From Glaciihabitans sp. (lineage in GTDB: Bacteria > Actinomycetota > Actinomycetes > Actinomycetales > Microbacteriaceae), in the NCBI GenBank assembly GCA_025464095.1, contig JAODMF010000004.1:248001-312000 (forward strand): 64,000 nt of DNA. The letters run 5' to 3'. Positions 44,303-53,826 of this stretch are shown piece by piece (within the stretch, counting starts at the first letter, position 1; each line of letters begins with the position of its first letter). A model generated the notes under the pieces. The model did no database searches. It was not told the origin of the DNA and was given only the letters and a program-made list of their open reading frames with translations. The translations under genes and the position numbers were made by a program.

Positions 44303-45549
44303 GCGAGGTGCTCCCGGTTGTGTGCGAGAAGCAGGTCGGTGAGTTTCTCTGCGCGCTCGAACTGCAGAACCAGCGGGTGGGCCTGCATCGCCCGAACGAC
44401 ACGATCGCGTCCACCATTGATGGCGGCGTCCAGGGCGAGGCGCTCGTAACCGGCGACAGCGCTGATCAGGCCACGCTGGTCCTCCGGCAGCGCCTCGATC
44501 GGCTCGGCGATGACGCCAGCCGAGGTCACCCGGGCGGGCACTTCAATCACGTGGTCATCCGGCAGAAACGGCAGGCTGCCGTTGTTGCGCAGGTTCACCA
44601 CCTGGATGTCACCGCGATCGGCGGTGAGCGACGCGAGCAGGTCGACGGCCGCCTCGGAGTAGAACGCCCCGCCTCGCCTGGCGAGTTCCTCGGGCTTCTC
44701 CACCACGGACTCGTCCGCATACTTCACCAACAGCGCGCGCTCGAGGTCCTGCACCTCGTCGGCGCGAGTGGGGGAGCGCAACTGCCGCTCGAGCACGCGG
44801 TCGTGCGTGTAGTAGTACTCGAGGTAATAGGACGGCACGACGCGGAGGAGCGACAACAGCTGCTGGGGAAGATCCACTTCCTCGGCGAGCTCCGGCAGAC
44901 GGGTCGCGAAGAGTTCGGGAAGCACATCCGTGCCATCCAGCAGCACGCTGTGCTCCCAGGTGAGATGGTTGAGGCCGACGTGTCCCAGCTGGATGCGGTT
45001 GTAGTCCACACCGAGCATGGTCGCGAAGCGACGCTGGAATCCGATCGCGACATTGCACAGGCCCACAGCACGGTGGCCGGCCTGCAGGAGTGCGCGGGTC
45101 ACAATCCCGACCGGGTTGGTGAAGTCGACGATCCAGGCATCCGGTTTGGCGTGCCGACGCACGAGCTCACCGAGCTCGAGCACCACCGGGACGGTGCGCA
45201 GGGCCTTGGCGAATCCGCCGGGACCGGTGGTCTCCTGGCCGATACAGCCGACCTCGTGCGGCCAGGTCTCGTCCCCGCGGCGCGCATCCTGTCCGCCGAT
45301 CCGCAGTTGGAACAGCACGACATCGGCGTCGGCCACGCCGGCGACGACATCCGTTGTCGCACAGACCCGCGCCGGGTGTCCCGCGTGGGAGAGCATCCGC
45401 CGAGAGATTCCTGCCACGAGGTCGAGTCGCTCCTGGTTCGGGTCGACGAGCCAGACCTCCTCGACCGGCAACAGGTCGCGCAGGCGCGCGAAGCCGTCAA
45501 TGAGCTCCGGGGTGTAGGTGGATCCGCCCCCGATTATGGCGAGTTTCAT
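44290..45549 (-). CDS. GH4 6-phospho-beta-glucosidase
   Basis: 419 residues. NAD-binding GGGSTYTPE (7-15) and the metal ligands Cys165 (GLCN) and His195 (GLNHLTW) define the GH4 mechanism, which uses NAD+ and Mn2+ rather than acid/base pairs. These enzymes cleave 6-phosphorylated glycosides. Being next to an ABC importer, which does not phosphorylate, the enzyme probably depends on the adjacent kinase. Confidence 0.92.
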   Translation of the reverse strand: MKLAIIGGGSTYTPELIDGFARLRDLLPVEEVWLVDPNQERLDLVAGISRRMLSHAGHPARVCATTDVVAGVADADVVLFQLRIGGQDARRGDETWPHEVGCIGQETTGPGGFAKALRTVPVVLELGELVRRHAKPDAWIVDFTNPVGIVTRALLQAGHRAVGLCNVAIGFQRRFATMLGVDYNRIQLGHVGLNHLTWEHSVLLDGTDVLPELFATRLPELAEEVDLPQQLLSLLRVVPSYYLEYYYTHDRVLERQLRSPTRADEVQDLERALLVKYADESVVEKPEELARRGGAFYSEAAVDLLASLTADRGDIQVVNLRNNGSLPFLPDDHVIEVPARVTSAGVIAEPIEALPEDQRGLISAVAGYERLALDAAINGGRDRVVRAMQAHPLVLQFERAEKLTDLLLAHNREHLAWAK

Positions 45550-45551
45550 GG

Positions 45552-46424
45552 CTAACCTTTGACTCCGGTCAGGGCAATGCCCTCGACGAATGTACGTTGC
45601 GCGAAGAAGAAGATAATCACCACGGGCACCATCACCAGCATCGTGATGGCCATGGTGATGCCCCAGTCACCGCCATGCGAACTTCGGAAACTCGCGAGGC
45701 CGATTGCGACGGGCCACCACTGTTCGTTCTCCGAGGTGTAGAGCAGCGGCCCGTAGTAGTCGTTCCACGAGTTGAAGAACATGAAGATTGCGGTTGCAGC
45801 GATGCCCGGCTTCGCCATCGGGATGATGACGCGCGCGAGAACGCCCCATTCGCCGTTTCCGTCAATGCGCGCCGCATCCGCGTACTCGCTCGGAATCGTC
45901 AGGAAGAACTGGCGCAACAGGAAGATGGAGAAGGCGTCGCCAAGCAGGTTCGGGAGGATGAGTGGCAACAGCGTGCCGGTCATCCCCAGCTTCGACCACA
46001 TGACGTAGATCGGCACCGCCGTCACCTGCGGCGGCAACAACATGGCAATGATGATGGCCGTGAACAGGATGTTGGCCCCGCGAAACCTTATTCGCGCGAG
46101 CACGTACGCCGCCGGTATCGACGACGCCAGCATGAATGCCGTTGCGAGTACCGCGTAGGTTGCGGAGTTCGCGAACCACCGCACGAGCGGCACCTGGGTG
46201 AACGCGCGCACGTAGTTGTCCCAGGTCCATGGATCCGGCCAGATGGTGGCCGTCAGCGTTTGGTTGCTCGTCATCATCGACGTGAGGAAGACAAACACGA
46301 CCGGCGCCAGGAACAGCACGGCCAGCCCGCTTAGCACCACGTGCTGGCCGATCCAGTTGAGCACCCGCCCGAAATGACGGGGCCGGGTTGAGCGCAGGGC
46401 GGACCGGGTCCCGACGGCGGTCAT
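45552..46424 (-). CDS. Sugar ABC permease, MalG-like
   Basis: 290 residues with six helices. The EAA loop EYADAARIDGNGEWGVLARVIIPMAKPGI contacts the ATPase. It overlaps the MalF-like gene by four bases. Imports an oligosaccharide with its partner. Confidence 0.93.
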   Translation of the reverse strand: MTAVGTRSALRSTRPRHFGRVLNWIGQHVVLSGLAVLFLAPVVFVFLTSMMTSNQTLTATIWPDPWTWDNYVRAFTQVPLVRWFANSATYAVLATAFMLASSIPAAYVLARIRFRGANILFTAIIIAMLLPPQVTAVPIYVMWSKLGMTGTLLPLILPNLLGDAFSIFLLRQFFLTIPSEYADAARIDGNGEWGVLARVIIPMAKPGIAATAIFMFFNSWNDYYGPLLYTSENEQWWPVAIGLASFRSSHGGDWGITMAITMLVMVPVVIIFFFAQRTFVEGIALTGVKG

Positions 46425-47410
46425 CTGGTGGCCTCATCCGGAGTGAACGCTGAGAAGCGGCGCAAGAGCAGGGTGAGGAACACCGCAGCGACCACGAACA
46501 ACAGAACCGCGAGAGCGGATGCATAGCCCAGTTGGTAGTTGCTGAACCCGCGGATATAGAGCCACTGCGTGTAGGTGAGCAGCGAATTCTCCGGATAACC
46601 GAACCCGGCACCCGCGCCCTCGCCGATGCTCACTTTTCCCGACGCAACGCTCGACGCGACGGACGCCTCGGTAAAGAACTGCAAAGCCGCGATGATGCCG
46701 GTCACCAGCGAGAACAGCAACACGGGCACGATGGTCGGAAGGGTGATGTACCAGAGCTTCTGCACGCCATTCGCCCCGTCCAGCCCCGACGCCTCATACA
46801 GGTCCCTTGGCACGTCGAGCAGTCCGGCGAGGAAAATAATCATCACGTCGCCGGTCACCCAGATGCCGAGCAGCAGCAGCGAGGGCTTCGCCAGGGCAGG
46901 GTCGTTAAACCAGAGCGGGCCGTCAATGCCGAACGCCTTGAGGATGAGATTTACCGGCCCCGTCCCCGGGTTGAAGAGAAAGACGAACGTGACGACTGAC
47001 GCGACGGGCGGCACGAGGGCCGGCAGGTAATACAGCGTGCGCCAAAGGCCGGTCGCGGTCTTTGCCCGCGTCAGCAGTCCCGCGATGGCGAAGGCGAACA
47101 CGAGCTTGACCGGAACCATGACAGCTACGAACCACAGCGTATTGCCGGCCGCCTGCCAGACGTTCGGGTCGTCGGCGAAGAGGTACTGGTAGTTGCGCAG
47201 GCCGATCCATTGCGGATCGGAGACGAGGTTGTACCGCGTAAAGCTGTAGTAGATGGATGCCAACAGCGGGTACACGAAAAACAGGGCAAGACCGAGAACG
47301 GCCGGCGCCAGCATCCCGCCGATCACGAGCCGTCGACCCAGCTGGGCGCGCCGCCGGCCAGGGCGAGATGCGACCGCGGTCCGCCCTGGGCTGATGGATG
47401 CGGTGGTCAC
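46421..47410 (-). CDS. Sugar ABC permease, MalF-like
   Basis: 329 residues with six to seven helices. EAA loop DLYEASGLDGANGVQKLWYITLP. It overlaps the binding-protein gene by four bases and the MalG-like gene by four, giving a tight unit. No ATPase gene is nearby. Confidence 0.93.
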   Translation of the reverse strand: MTTASISPGRTAVASRPGRRRAQLGRRLVIGGMLAPAVLGLALFFVYPLLASIYYSFTRYNLVSDPQWIGLRNYQYLFADDPNVWQAAGNTLWFVAVMVPVKLVFAFAIAGLLTRAKTATGLWRTLYYLPALVPPVASVVTFVFLFNPGTGPVNLILKAFGIDGPLWFNDPALAKPSLLLLGIWVTGDVMIIFLAGLLDVPRDLYEASGLDGANGVQKLWYITLPTIVPVLLFSLVTGIIAALQFFTEASVASSVASGKVSIGEGAGAGFGYPENSLLTYTQWLYIRGFSNYQLGYASALAVLLFVVAAVFLTLLLRRFSAFTPDEATR

Positions 47411-48747
47411 GGACCGTTGACCAGCGCGAGCGAGTCGTTGATCTGCTTGTCCACGCTCTTCAGGCCCGCGGCCAGGTCGCCTCCACTCTTCTGGTACTTG
47501 TCCCAGAACTGCTCAAACGTCTGCTGGTATCCAGCGCCGATCGGGCTCGGCGGAGTCGTGGCCGAGTGCGGGTTGCTCGCAACATCCACGAACGTCTTGT
47601 ACTGGCTGCTGATCTCGAGCTTCGGTGACTTCAGGGCGTCAGCAGTCGAGGGCACGTTCTTGAGGCCGTTCGCCATCTTCACGAGCGCACCGGTGTCTGT
47701 CGTCAGGTACTTCAGCAGTGCCCAGGCCAGCTCCGGGTTCTGTGAGCCCTTGGAGATGCCAGCGATGTTGCCAGTGATGTAACCGGCACCGTACAGGTCC
47801 GTGTGGCTGTCGGCGGTGGGGAACGGCGCGGTCGCGTATTTCAGGCCGGGCGCCTGGTCGGCCAGGAAGGCCGTGCGGTACTCGCCGTCGAGGTTCATCG
47901 CGATTTTGCCTTTCTGGAAGGCGTTGTCCGCTTCGAACTCCTGGCCCAGCCCGGCGGAGAACTTCTGCAGCTTTGCGTAGCCGATCTTCTTCACGAAGTT
48001 CGTCTGCCAGGTGATGAGCTCCGGCCATCCGGAATCCGACCCGATGGCGGAGGAGCCGTCCGCGTTCAGCCACTTTGCACCCGCGGAGGGGCCGTAATGA
48101 GCTGCCGCGTTCTCGTAGAAGCCCATGAGCGGGTTGAAACCGAGGGTCTTGATCGAACCGTCGGGGTTGTAGGTGGTGAGTTTGAGTGCGTCGTCCTCCA
48201 GCTCGGTGAGCGTCTTCGGGGGAGAGTCGATGCCAGCGGCGGTGAGGAGGTCGGTGTTGTAGTAGAGCGCGTAGTCGTCGGTGAGAACCGGCATCGCGCA
48301 GCGCACTCCCTTGAACTCGGTGTAGCTCTTTACAATCGGCGTCAGGTTGGTGAGGTCCACGTTGTCGCGCTTGATAAATGGTGTGAGGTCACGGAATGCG
48401 CCGCTGGTGCAGAAGCTGCCCACGATGTCTGTCGAGTACGACATTCCGAGGTCGACCGTATTGCCGGCGGAGATCGCCTTCTGCAGCTTTTCATCGTCTT
48501 GACCGGGGTGCACATCGACCTTCACGCCGGGGTTGGCTTTCATAAAATCGTCGACCGTCGATTGGATGACGCCGGCCTCCCGACCGGAGAAGAAGTGCCA
48601 AAACGACACCTGGCCCTTCAGCGTCGAAGGTGCTCGTGAGGCAATGGGAACCTCCGCGGTGCCCGTACAGCCGCTGAGGAGAACAGCCGAGGTAGCTGCG
48701 AGGACGATGGCGCCCAATAGGTGGCGCCGGAGTGAGGCGTTTTTCAC
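47407..48747 (-). CDS. Sugar ABC solute-binding lipoprotein
   Basis: 446 residues. The signal peptide ends in LSGC with lipid-bearing Cys27, followed by the two-lobed fold of family 1 binding proteins, with HFFSGREAGV near the start. It captures the oligosaccharide outside the membrane. The ROK regulator gene ends 32 bases upstream, suggesting one transcript. Confidence 0.93.
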   Translation of the reverse strand: MKNASLRRHLLGAIVLAATSAVLLSGCTGTAEVPIASRAPSTLKGQVSFWHFFSGREAGVIQSTVDDFMKANPGVKVDVHPGQDDEKLQKAISAGNTVDLGMSYSTDIVGSFCTSGAFRDLTPFIKRDNVDLTNLTPIVKSYTEFKGVRCAMPVLTDDYALYYNTDLLTAAGIDSPPKTLTELEDDALKLTTYNPDGSIKTLGFNPLMGFYENAAAHYGPSAGAKWLNADGSSAIGSDSGWPELITWQTNFVKKIGYAKLQKFSAGLGQEFEADNAFQKGKIAMNLDGEYRTAFLADQAPGLKYATAPFPTADSHTDLYGAGYITGNIAGISKGSQNPELAWALLKYLTTDTGALVKMANGLKNVPSTADALKSPKLEISSQYKTFVDVASNPHSATTPPSPIGAGYQQTFEQFWDKYQKSGGDLAAGLKSVDKQINDSLALVNGP

Positions 48748-48779
48748 GGAAGCGGTCCTTTCGAGGGTTCAGGTGCGTT

Positions 48780-49949
48780 TCAGGATGCGAGGGTGGGAAC
48801 GTCTGCGAGCAAGCGGGATCGGATCTCGTCGACAAGCAGCTGCCGCGCACCGGCGAGAACCGGATGCAGCGGCACTCCGGTTGCGACCACGGAGGGTCGG
48901 AATCGGGAGTGTGTGGAGATGTGGCTCTGTACCGCGCGAGCCAGTGCGTCGCCGCCCGCGGCTCCGGTAGGTCCACCGAGTACGACCCGCTCAGGGTCGA
49001 GTACCGCGAGCACGGGGATAACTCCGAGCGCAATGCGCGGGGCGAGCGCCTGGTGAAAGCCCGTGACGTCAGTCACCGAGGCGAGTTGCTCGTCCAGGCC
49101 ACTACCCGTGCCGCCGAAGCGCTGAGCGAGCCCACTGACCGCGGGTCCGCCGATGAGGTCGGTGAGATCGACGGCATCCGGTGCCAAAAACTCGGCTTCT
49201 CGCGGAACGGGCAGGTAGCCGATCTCGCCTGCTCCGCCGGCGGCGCCGCGGTGGAGCGTGCCGCCGAGGTCGACAGAGAGACCGAGGCCGGCGCCCATCC
49301 ACAACAGGGCGAAGCTGGAGACATCGGCCGTGGCGCCGACCGCCCGCTCGGCCATGGCGGCCAGGTTGACGTCGTTGTCGAGCACGACGTCGTAGCCGAG
49401 GGCTGCCTTCAGCGAGTTGCGCACGCCGGCCTCCGGCCAGCCGGGGAGGGTGTCGACGAACGACAGGCGGTCGTCGAGTTCGGAAATGGCAGCCTGCACG
49501 CCGACACAGACGATGCCGACGCTCGCTGGGTCGACGCCCGCGGCGGCCACGGCGGCATTCACGGCTCCGCCGACGTCGCTCGCGGGTGAGCGCCCGGCCA
49601 GGGGAAGGGGTTGTACGACTGTGGGGTTGACCGGCCCCGTCGCGTTGACGACTGTCGAGGTGATGCCGGTATCGCTGATATCCACGGCAACCGCACGCAG
49701 CCGATCGCCGCGCACTCCGTACATGGCGGCATTCGGGCCGCGCCCGCCGGATGCTTCTCCTACGACTTGGATGAGCCCGGCGTTTTCGAGTCGTGCCACC
49801 ATTTGAGCTGCCGTTGGCTTCGATAGCCCCGACAACTCGCCGAGCCGATTTCGTGTTAGCGGACCATGCTCGAGCAGCAGAGTGAGGGCCACGCGGTCAT
49901 TTCTGGCGCGGAGCCAGCCGGGGGTGCCTGGCTGCATCGTCGTTGACAT
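48780..49949 (-). CDS. ROK-family transcriptional regulator lacking the zinc motif
   Basis: 389 residues: winged HTH (about 18-70, with GPLTRNRLGELSGLSKPTAAQMVARLE) and a ROK kinase-like sensor domain. The usual CxCGxxGC zinc site is missing and its His partner is Tyr (GEIGYLPV). It leads the sugar operon and probably represses it through the operator upstream. The ligand could be a sugar or phosphosugar. Confidence 0.9.
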   Translation of the reverse strand: MSTTMQPGTPGWLRARNDRVALTLLLEHGPLTRNRLGELSGLSKPTAAQMVARLENAGLIQVVGEASGGRGPNAAMYGVRGDRLRAVAVDISDTGITSTVVNATGPVNPTVVQPLPLAGRSPASDVGGAVNAAVAAAGVDPASVGIVCVGVQAAISELDDRLSFVDTLPGWPEAGVRNSLKAALGYDVVLDNDVNLAAMAERAVGATADVSSFALLWMGAGLGLSVDLGGTLHRGAAGGAGEIGYLPVPREAEFLAPDAVDLTDLIGGPAVSGLAQRFGGTGSGLDEQLASVTDVTGFHQALAPRIALGVIPVLAVLDPERVVLGGPTGAAGGDALARAVQSHISTHSRFRPSVVATGVPLHPVLAGARQLLVDEIRSRLLADVPTLAS

Positions 49950-50001
49950 CGATCGATTCCCGTGCGGTCGTCATTGCGCGGTTGGGGTTGCGAGCAATGT
50001 A

Positions 50002-50018
50002 TCAGGAAACTTTCTTTA
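50002..50018. promoter_or_regulatory. Candidate ROK operator
   Basis: TCAGGAAACTTTCTTTA is an imperfect palindrome (six of eight pairs) like the A/T-rich operators of NagC/XylR-type regulators. It lies 53 bases before the regulator start. Confidence 0.45.
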
Positions 50019-50047
50019 TAGAAACCCTGTCGTTGTGGGAAGTGAGT

Positions 50048-50878
50048 TCAGCGCCACAGCAGGCGCTCCCCAGCGAAGGGCAGCAGCGCCACGTCAACGA
50101 TGGCGGCCAGGATGATGAGCCGAAAATGCCAGCGCGTCGGGCGTGCGGCCAGGGTGATGCCGACGATGGCGATCAATCCATTCGCGACCAATGCAGACAG
50201 ACCCAGCGGAAAGCGGATGCCGCCGACGCCGATGAACGCAACGACAGCCGCGGCCGCCAGCACGATATATGCGGCAACGGATGCGGCCCGCCGCCCCAAC
50301 CTGTGGGGCAGCCCGCGCACGCCGGTAACCCGGTCGTCGTCGAGATCGGGCAGAACGTTAGCGAAGTGGGCGGCGATCCCGAGCGCGGCCCCTGTGGCCA
50401 GCGCCCACGGTGCCGCGAATGCCGGGGTCGACCGGCTGAGGGTGACGATGGCCGGCAGGATGCCGAAACTCACGATGTAGGGAGCGACCGAGAACCACGA
50501 GTTCTTCAGCCCCGCGTTGTAGGTCCAGGCCGACGCGATGAATATTGCATTCGCGCCCGCCGCGGCGATTCCGAGCGGCAGGGACACGGCGATCGACAGC
50601 CCGGCGGTCGTCCAGGCCGCCGTGCGCACGGCCGAGGCGGAGATCCAGCCGCGCGCGACCGGCTTGTCACTCCGCTGCACCGCGCGATCCCGATCCGCGT
50701 CGATCCAGTCGTTGGAAAGGCCTACGGACAGCTGGTTGAACAGCATCGCGGCTCCAAGCACCAGAAGGCGCCAGGGCTCGAGGCCGACACCGGCGCCGAG
50801 CACGACCGTGATTGCGGTAACGGCGACCGCGGGGCCGGGATGCGTCGATAGCGCGAGTGCAACGGGCTTGGAAGGCAT
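50048..50878 (-). CDS. UbiA-family prenyltransferase
   Basis: 276 residues with about eight helices. The first Asp motif is NDWIDADRD at 56-64 and the second is DLDDD, both binding Mg2+-pyrophosphate. It would transfer a prenyl chain to an acceptor ring or sugar. No pathway neighbours are present, so the acceptor is unknown. Confidence 0.9.
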   Translation of the reverse strand: MPSKPVALALSTHPGPAVAVTAITVVLGAGVGLEPWRLLVLGAAMLFNQLSVGLSNDWIDADRDRAVQRSDKPVARGWISASAVRTAAWTTAGLSIAVSLPLGIAAAGANAIFIASAWTYNAGLKNSWFSVAPYIVSFGILPAIVTLSRSTPAFAAPWALATGAALGIAAHFANVLPDLDDDRVTGVRGLPHRLGRRAASVAAYIVLAAAAVVAFIGVGGIRFPLGLSALVANGLIAIVGITLAARPTRWHFRLIILAAIVDVALLPFAGERLLWR

Positions 50879-50943
50879 GGTCCCATCCTGCCGGTGATCG
50901 AGCCACGTGGCCCTGATGAAGTTATCGGACGATCATGCAAGAA

Positions 50944-50953
50944 ATTGCGCAAT
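50944..50953. promoter_or_regulatory. Candidate LacI operator before lacI-type gene
   Basis: A perfect palindrome ATTGCGCAAT between the -35 and -10 region. It is followed by CTTGCG, and TTGC..CTTGCG words recur before the GH13 gene, so the regulator likely controls both. Confidence 0.45.
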
Positions 50954-50959
50954 CTTGCG

Positions 50960-50965
50960 TAGAAT
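50960..50965 (+). promoter_or_regulatory. -10 box, leaderless LacI-type gene
   Basis: TAGAAT ends seven bases before the ATG at 50973. Confidence 0.5.
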
Positions 50966-50972
50966 TGCGCTC

Positions 50973-51974
50973 ATGTCCAAACGACTCGCCGAAGTGGCTC
51001 GCAAAGTCGGTGTCAGTGAGGCCACTGTCAGCCGAGTATTGAACGAGAAGCCGGGGGTATCCCAGGCCACGCGCACCGCGGTTCTGACCGCGCTCGACGT
51101 GCTGGGATACGAACGACCGACGAAGTTGCGGGGTGAGCGGGCGCGCCTGGTGGGTCTCTTCCTGCCGGAGCTGCAGAATCCGATCTTCCCCGCCTTCGGG
51201 GAGCTCGTCGGTGCCGGTCTCGCGCAGAATGGCTACACGCCGGTGCTCTGCACCCAGACTGTTGGCGGCATCTCTGAGGCCGACTATGTCGAGCTGCTCC
51301 TGCAGCAGCAGGTGTCCGGTGTCGTCTTTGTCGGCGGCCAGTACACGCAGCGGGACGCCCCGCACGAGCACTACGCGCGCCTCGCTGAGCTCAACCTGCC
51401 GACCGTACTGGTTAACGCCCCGGTCGCGGAGCTCTCCTTCCCGACGGTCTCAACCGATGACGCGGTCGCCACGGAGCAGGCCTGGAAACACTTGAAACAA
51501 CTGGGCCACACGCGCATTGGGCTGGTGCTCGGACCACGCGACCACGTGCCGTCGCAGCGCAAATACGCGGCAGCACGAGAGCTCGGAGGGGCGGATCTGC
51601 CCGACCGGTTCGTCGAGCACTCGCAGTACTCCCTCGAAGCGGGCCAGGCCGCTACCAGCCGCCTGCTGCAGCAGGGCGTGACCGCAGTCGTCTGCGCATC
51701 TGACCCGATCGCACTCGGCGCAATCCGCGCCGTGCGCAAGGCGGGCCTCCGCGTTCCGGAGGACGTGTCGATCATCGGCTTCGATGACTCGGCGCTGATG
51801 AACAGCATCGACCCCCCGCTGACGACCGTGCGCCAGCCGATCGAGCCGATGGGCCGGATGGTCATCGAGTTGCTCGTTCGCCAGATCACCGGAGCGGACG
51901 GCATGGTCGACGAGTACCTGTTCGAACCGGAACTTGTTGTGCGTGGATCGACCGGCCCGGTGAACGAGCGGTAA
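50973..51974 (+). CDS. LacI-family transcriptional regulator
   Basis: 333 residues. N-terminal HTH (RLAEVARKVGVSEATVSRVLNEKPGVS), hinge, and a periplasmic-binding-like sensor. It stands before the GH13-ABC operon, which it probably represses in the absence of an alpha-glucoside. The ATG at the HTH start is used, since an upstream in-frame start would include the operator. Confidence 0.93.
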   Translation: MSKRLAEVARKVGVSEATVSRVLNEKPGVSQATRTAVLTALDVLGYERPTKLRGERARLVGLFLPELQNPIFPAFGELVGAGLAQNGYTPVLCTQTVGGISEADYVELLLQQQVSGVVFVGGQYTQRDAPHEHYARLAELNLPTVLVNAPVAELSFPTVSTDDAVATEQAWKHLKQLGHTRIGLVLGPRDHVPSQRKYAAARELGGADLPDRFVEHSQYSLEAGQAATSRLLQQGVTAVVCASDPIALGAIRAVRKAGLRVPEDVSIIGFDDSALMNSIDPPLTTVRQPIEPMGRMVIELLVRQITGADGMVDEYLFEPELVVRGSTGPVNER

Positions 51975-52016
51975 CCCCCGCAAGTTCACGCAAGCCATTT
52001 ACTATTTGCAAAGTTC

Positions 52017-52045
52017 TTGCGTTGTTCTGTAAAGAACGCTACATT
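52017..52045 (+). promoter_or_regulatory. Promoter of the alpha-glucosidase operon
   Basis: TTGCGT, 17 bases, TACATT. The spacer holds the small palindrome GTTCT-GTAA-AGAAC, and TTGCAAAGTTCTTGCG overlaps the -35 box, a likely binding site for the LacI-type regulator. Transcription would start near 52052. Confidence 0.6.
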
Positions 52046-52082
52046 TCGATCGCCCCCCGGCATATCGAGAAAGTAGCTCTTC

Positions 52083-53783
52083 GTGGACACAGCCGTCCTG
52101 ACCGACAACGACGCCCAGCGTGCCGTTTCGGACACCACCCCTGTCGTCCCCTCGACGGCGGATCCCCTCTGGTGGCGGAGCGCGATCATCTACCAGATCT
52201 ACATCCGCAGCTTCGCGGACGGTAACGGTGACGGCACCGGTGACCTCGCGGGAGTGCGGGCACACCTGGCGTATCTCGCCGACCTCGGTGTCGACGCGTT
52301 GTGGTTTACACCGTGGTACCCGTCGCCGCTGGCCGACGGCGGATACGACGTGTCCGACTACCGGGCCATTCATCCCGCTTTCGGTGACCTGGGACAGGCG
52401 GAGGTGCTGATCCGCGAGGCGCTGGCGCTCGGCATCCGCACCATCATCGACATCGTTCCCAACCACATCTCCGACCAGCACGAGTGGTTCCAGGCCGCTC
52501 TGGCGGCCGGTCCCGGTTCTCCGGAGCGCGAGCGGTTCTGGTTCCGGCCCGGACTCGGCGACAACGGCGATGAGATGCCCAATCACTGGGTCTCGAACTT
52601 CCAGGGCGACACGTGGACCCGCACCACGAATCCCGATGGCACGCCCGGCGAGTGGTACCTGCACCTGTTCACCCCGGAGCAGCCCGATCTCAACTGGAAT
52701 CACCCGGATGTGCGCCGCGAGCACGAGGAGGTCCTGCGCTTCTGGTTCGACCGGGGCGTCGCCGGCGTCCGCATCGACTCCGCGGCACTGCTCATCAAGG
52801 ACCCCACACTCCCCGAGGTGCCCGAGAATCCGCTGCCGGGGGAGCACCCGAACACCGACCGCGACGAGGTGCACGACGTGTACCGCGCCTGGCGGGCGAT
52901 CGCCGACTCGTACCAGGGCGCCCGCGTTCTTGTCGGGGAGGTCTGGATGCCGGATGCCGCCCGCTTTGCCAACTACCTGCGGCCCGACGAAATGCACACC
53001 GCTTTCAACTTCGACTTCATGGCGCGCCCGTGGAATGCGGCCGAGCTTCGCGAGTCCGTCGACTCGATGCTCGCCGCCCACGCCCCCGTCGATGCCCCGA
53101 GCACCTGGGTGCTGTCGAATCACGACGTGACGCGCCCGGTAACGCGGTACGGGCGAGAGGACTCGTCGTTCGCATTCGCCACGAAGCGTTTCAACGTGCC
53201 CACCGATCTCGAACTCGGGGAGCGCCGCGCCCGTGCGGCGGCCCTGTTGACCGCTGCGCTGCCGGGCTCGCTCTACCTTTACCAGGGCGACGAACTGGGC
53301 CTGCCCGAGGTCGAGGACATTCCGCGCGACCTGCTGCAAGACCCCATGCACTTCCGCTCCGGCGGTGTCGACCCCGGGCGTGATGGATGCCGCGTGCCGC
53401 TTCCGTGGAGCGGCAGCACCACGCCGTTCGGTTTCAGCCCCGCGGGATCAACCGCGACGCCGTGGCTCCCGCAGCCCGCGTCGTGGGCTCATCTGACGGT
53501 CGAATCGCAACTGCTCGACCCGCACTCCATGCTGTCGCTCTACCGGGCGGCCCTCAGCATCCGGCGCAGCCATCCCGCGCTGGGTGACGGATCCCTCACC
53601 TGGATCGAAAGCGAGCCGAACGTGCTCGCCTTCGACCGCGGTATGGGTTTCGTCTGCGTCACCAACCTGTCGGACAGTGCCGTTGCGCTGCCGACTTTCA
53701 CGAAGCTCCTGCTGGCCAGCTCGCCGCTGGCCGACGGGCTGCTTCTCCCTGACTCCACGGCGTGGCTACGGACACAGCACTAG
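52083..53783 (+). CDS. GH13 alpha-glucosidase
   Basis: 566 residues of the alpha-amylase family. Catalytic residues are Asp232 (GVRIDS), Glu286 (LVGEVW) and Asp348 (LSNHDV). No signal peptide, so it hydrolyses imported alpha-glucosides in the cytoplasm. It leads the operon with the binding protein 43 bases downstream. Confidence 0.95.
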   Translation: MDTAVLTDNDAQRAVSDTTPVVPSTADPLWWRSAIIYQIYIRSFADGNGDGTGDLAGVRAHLAYLADLGVDALWFTPWYPSPLADGGYDVSDYRAIHPAFGDLGQAEVLIREALALGIRTIIDIVPNHISDQHEWFQAALAAGPGSPERERFWFRPGLGDNGDEMPNHWVSNFQGDTWTRTTNPDGTPGEWYLHLFTPEQPDLNWNHPDVRREHEEVLRFWFDRGVAGVRIDSAALLIKDPTLPEVPENPLPGEHPNTDRDEVHDVYRAWRAIADSYQGARVLVGEVWMPDAARFANYLRPDEMHTAFNFDFMARPWNAAELRESVDSMLAAHAPVDAPSTWVLSNHDVTRPVTRYGREDSSFAFATKRFNVPTDLELGERRARAAALLTAALPGSLYLYQGDELGLPEVEDIPRDLLQDPMHFRSGGVDPGRDGCRVPLPWSGSTTPFGFSPAGSTATPWLPQPASWAHLTVESQLLDPHSMLSLYRAALSIRRSHPALGDGSLTWIESEPNVLAFDRGMGFVCVTNLSDSAVALPTFTKLLLASSPLADGLLLPDSTAWLRTQH

Positions 53784-53826
53784 CCGCCGGAGATGCACCC
53801 ACCCTCACAACAAGAAAGGCAAGACA

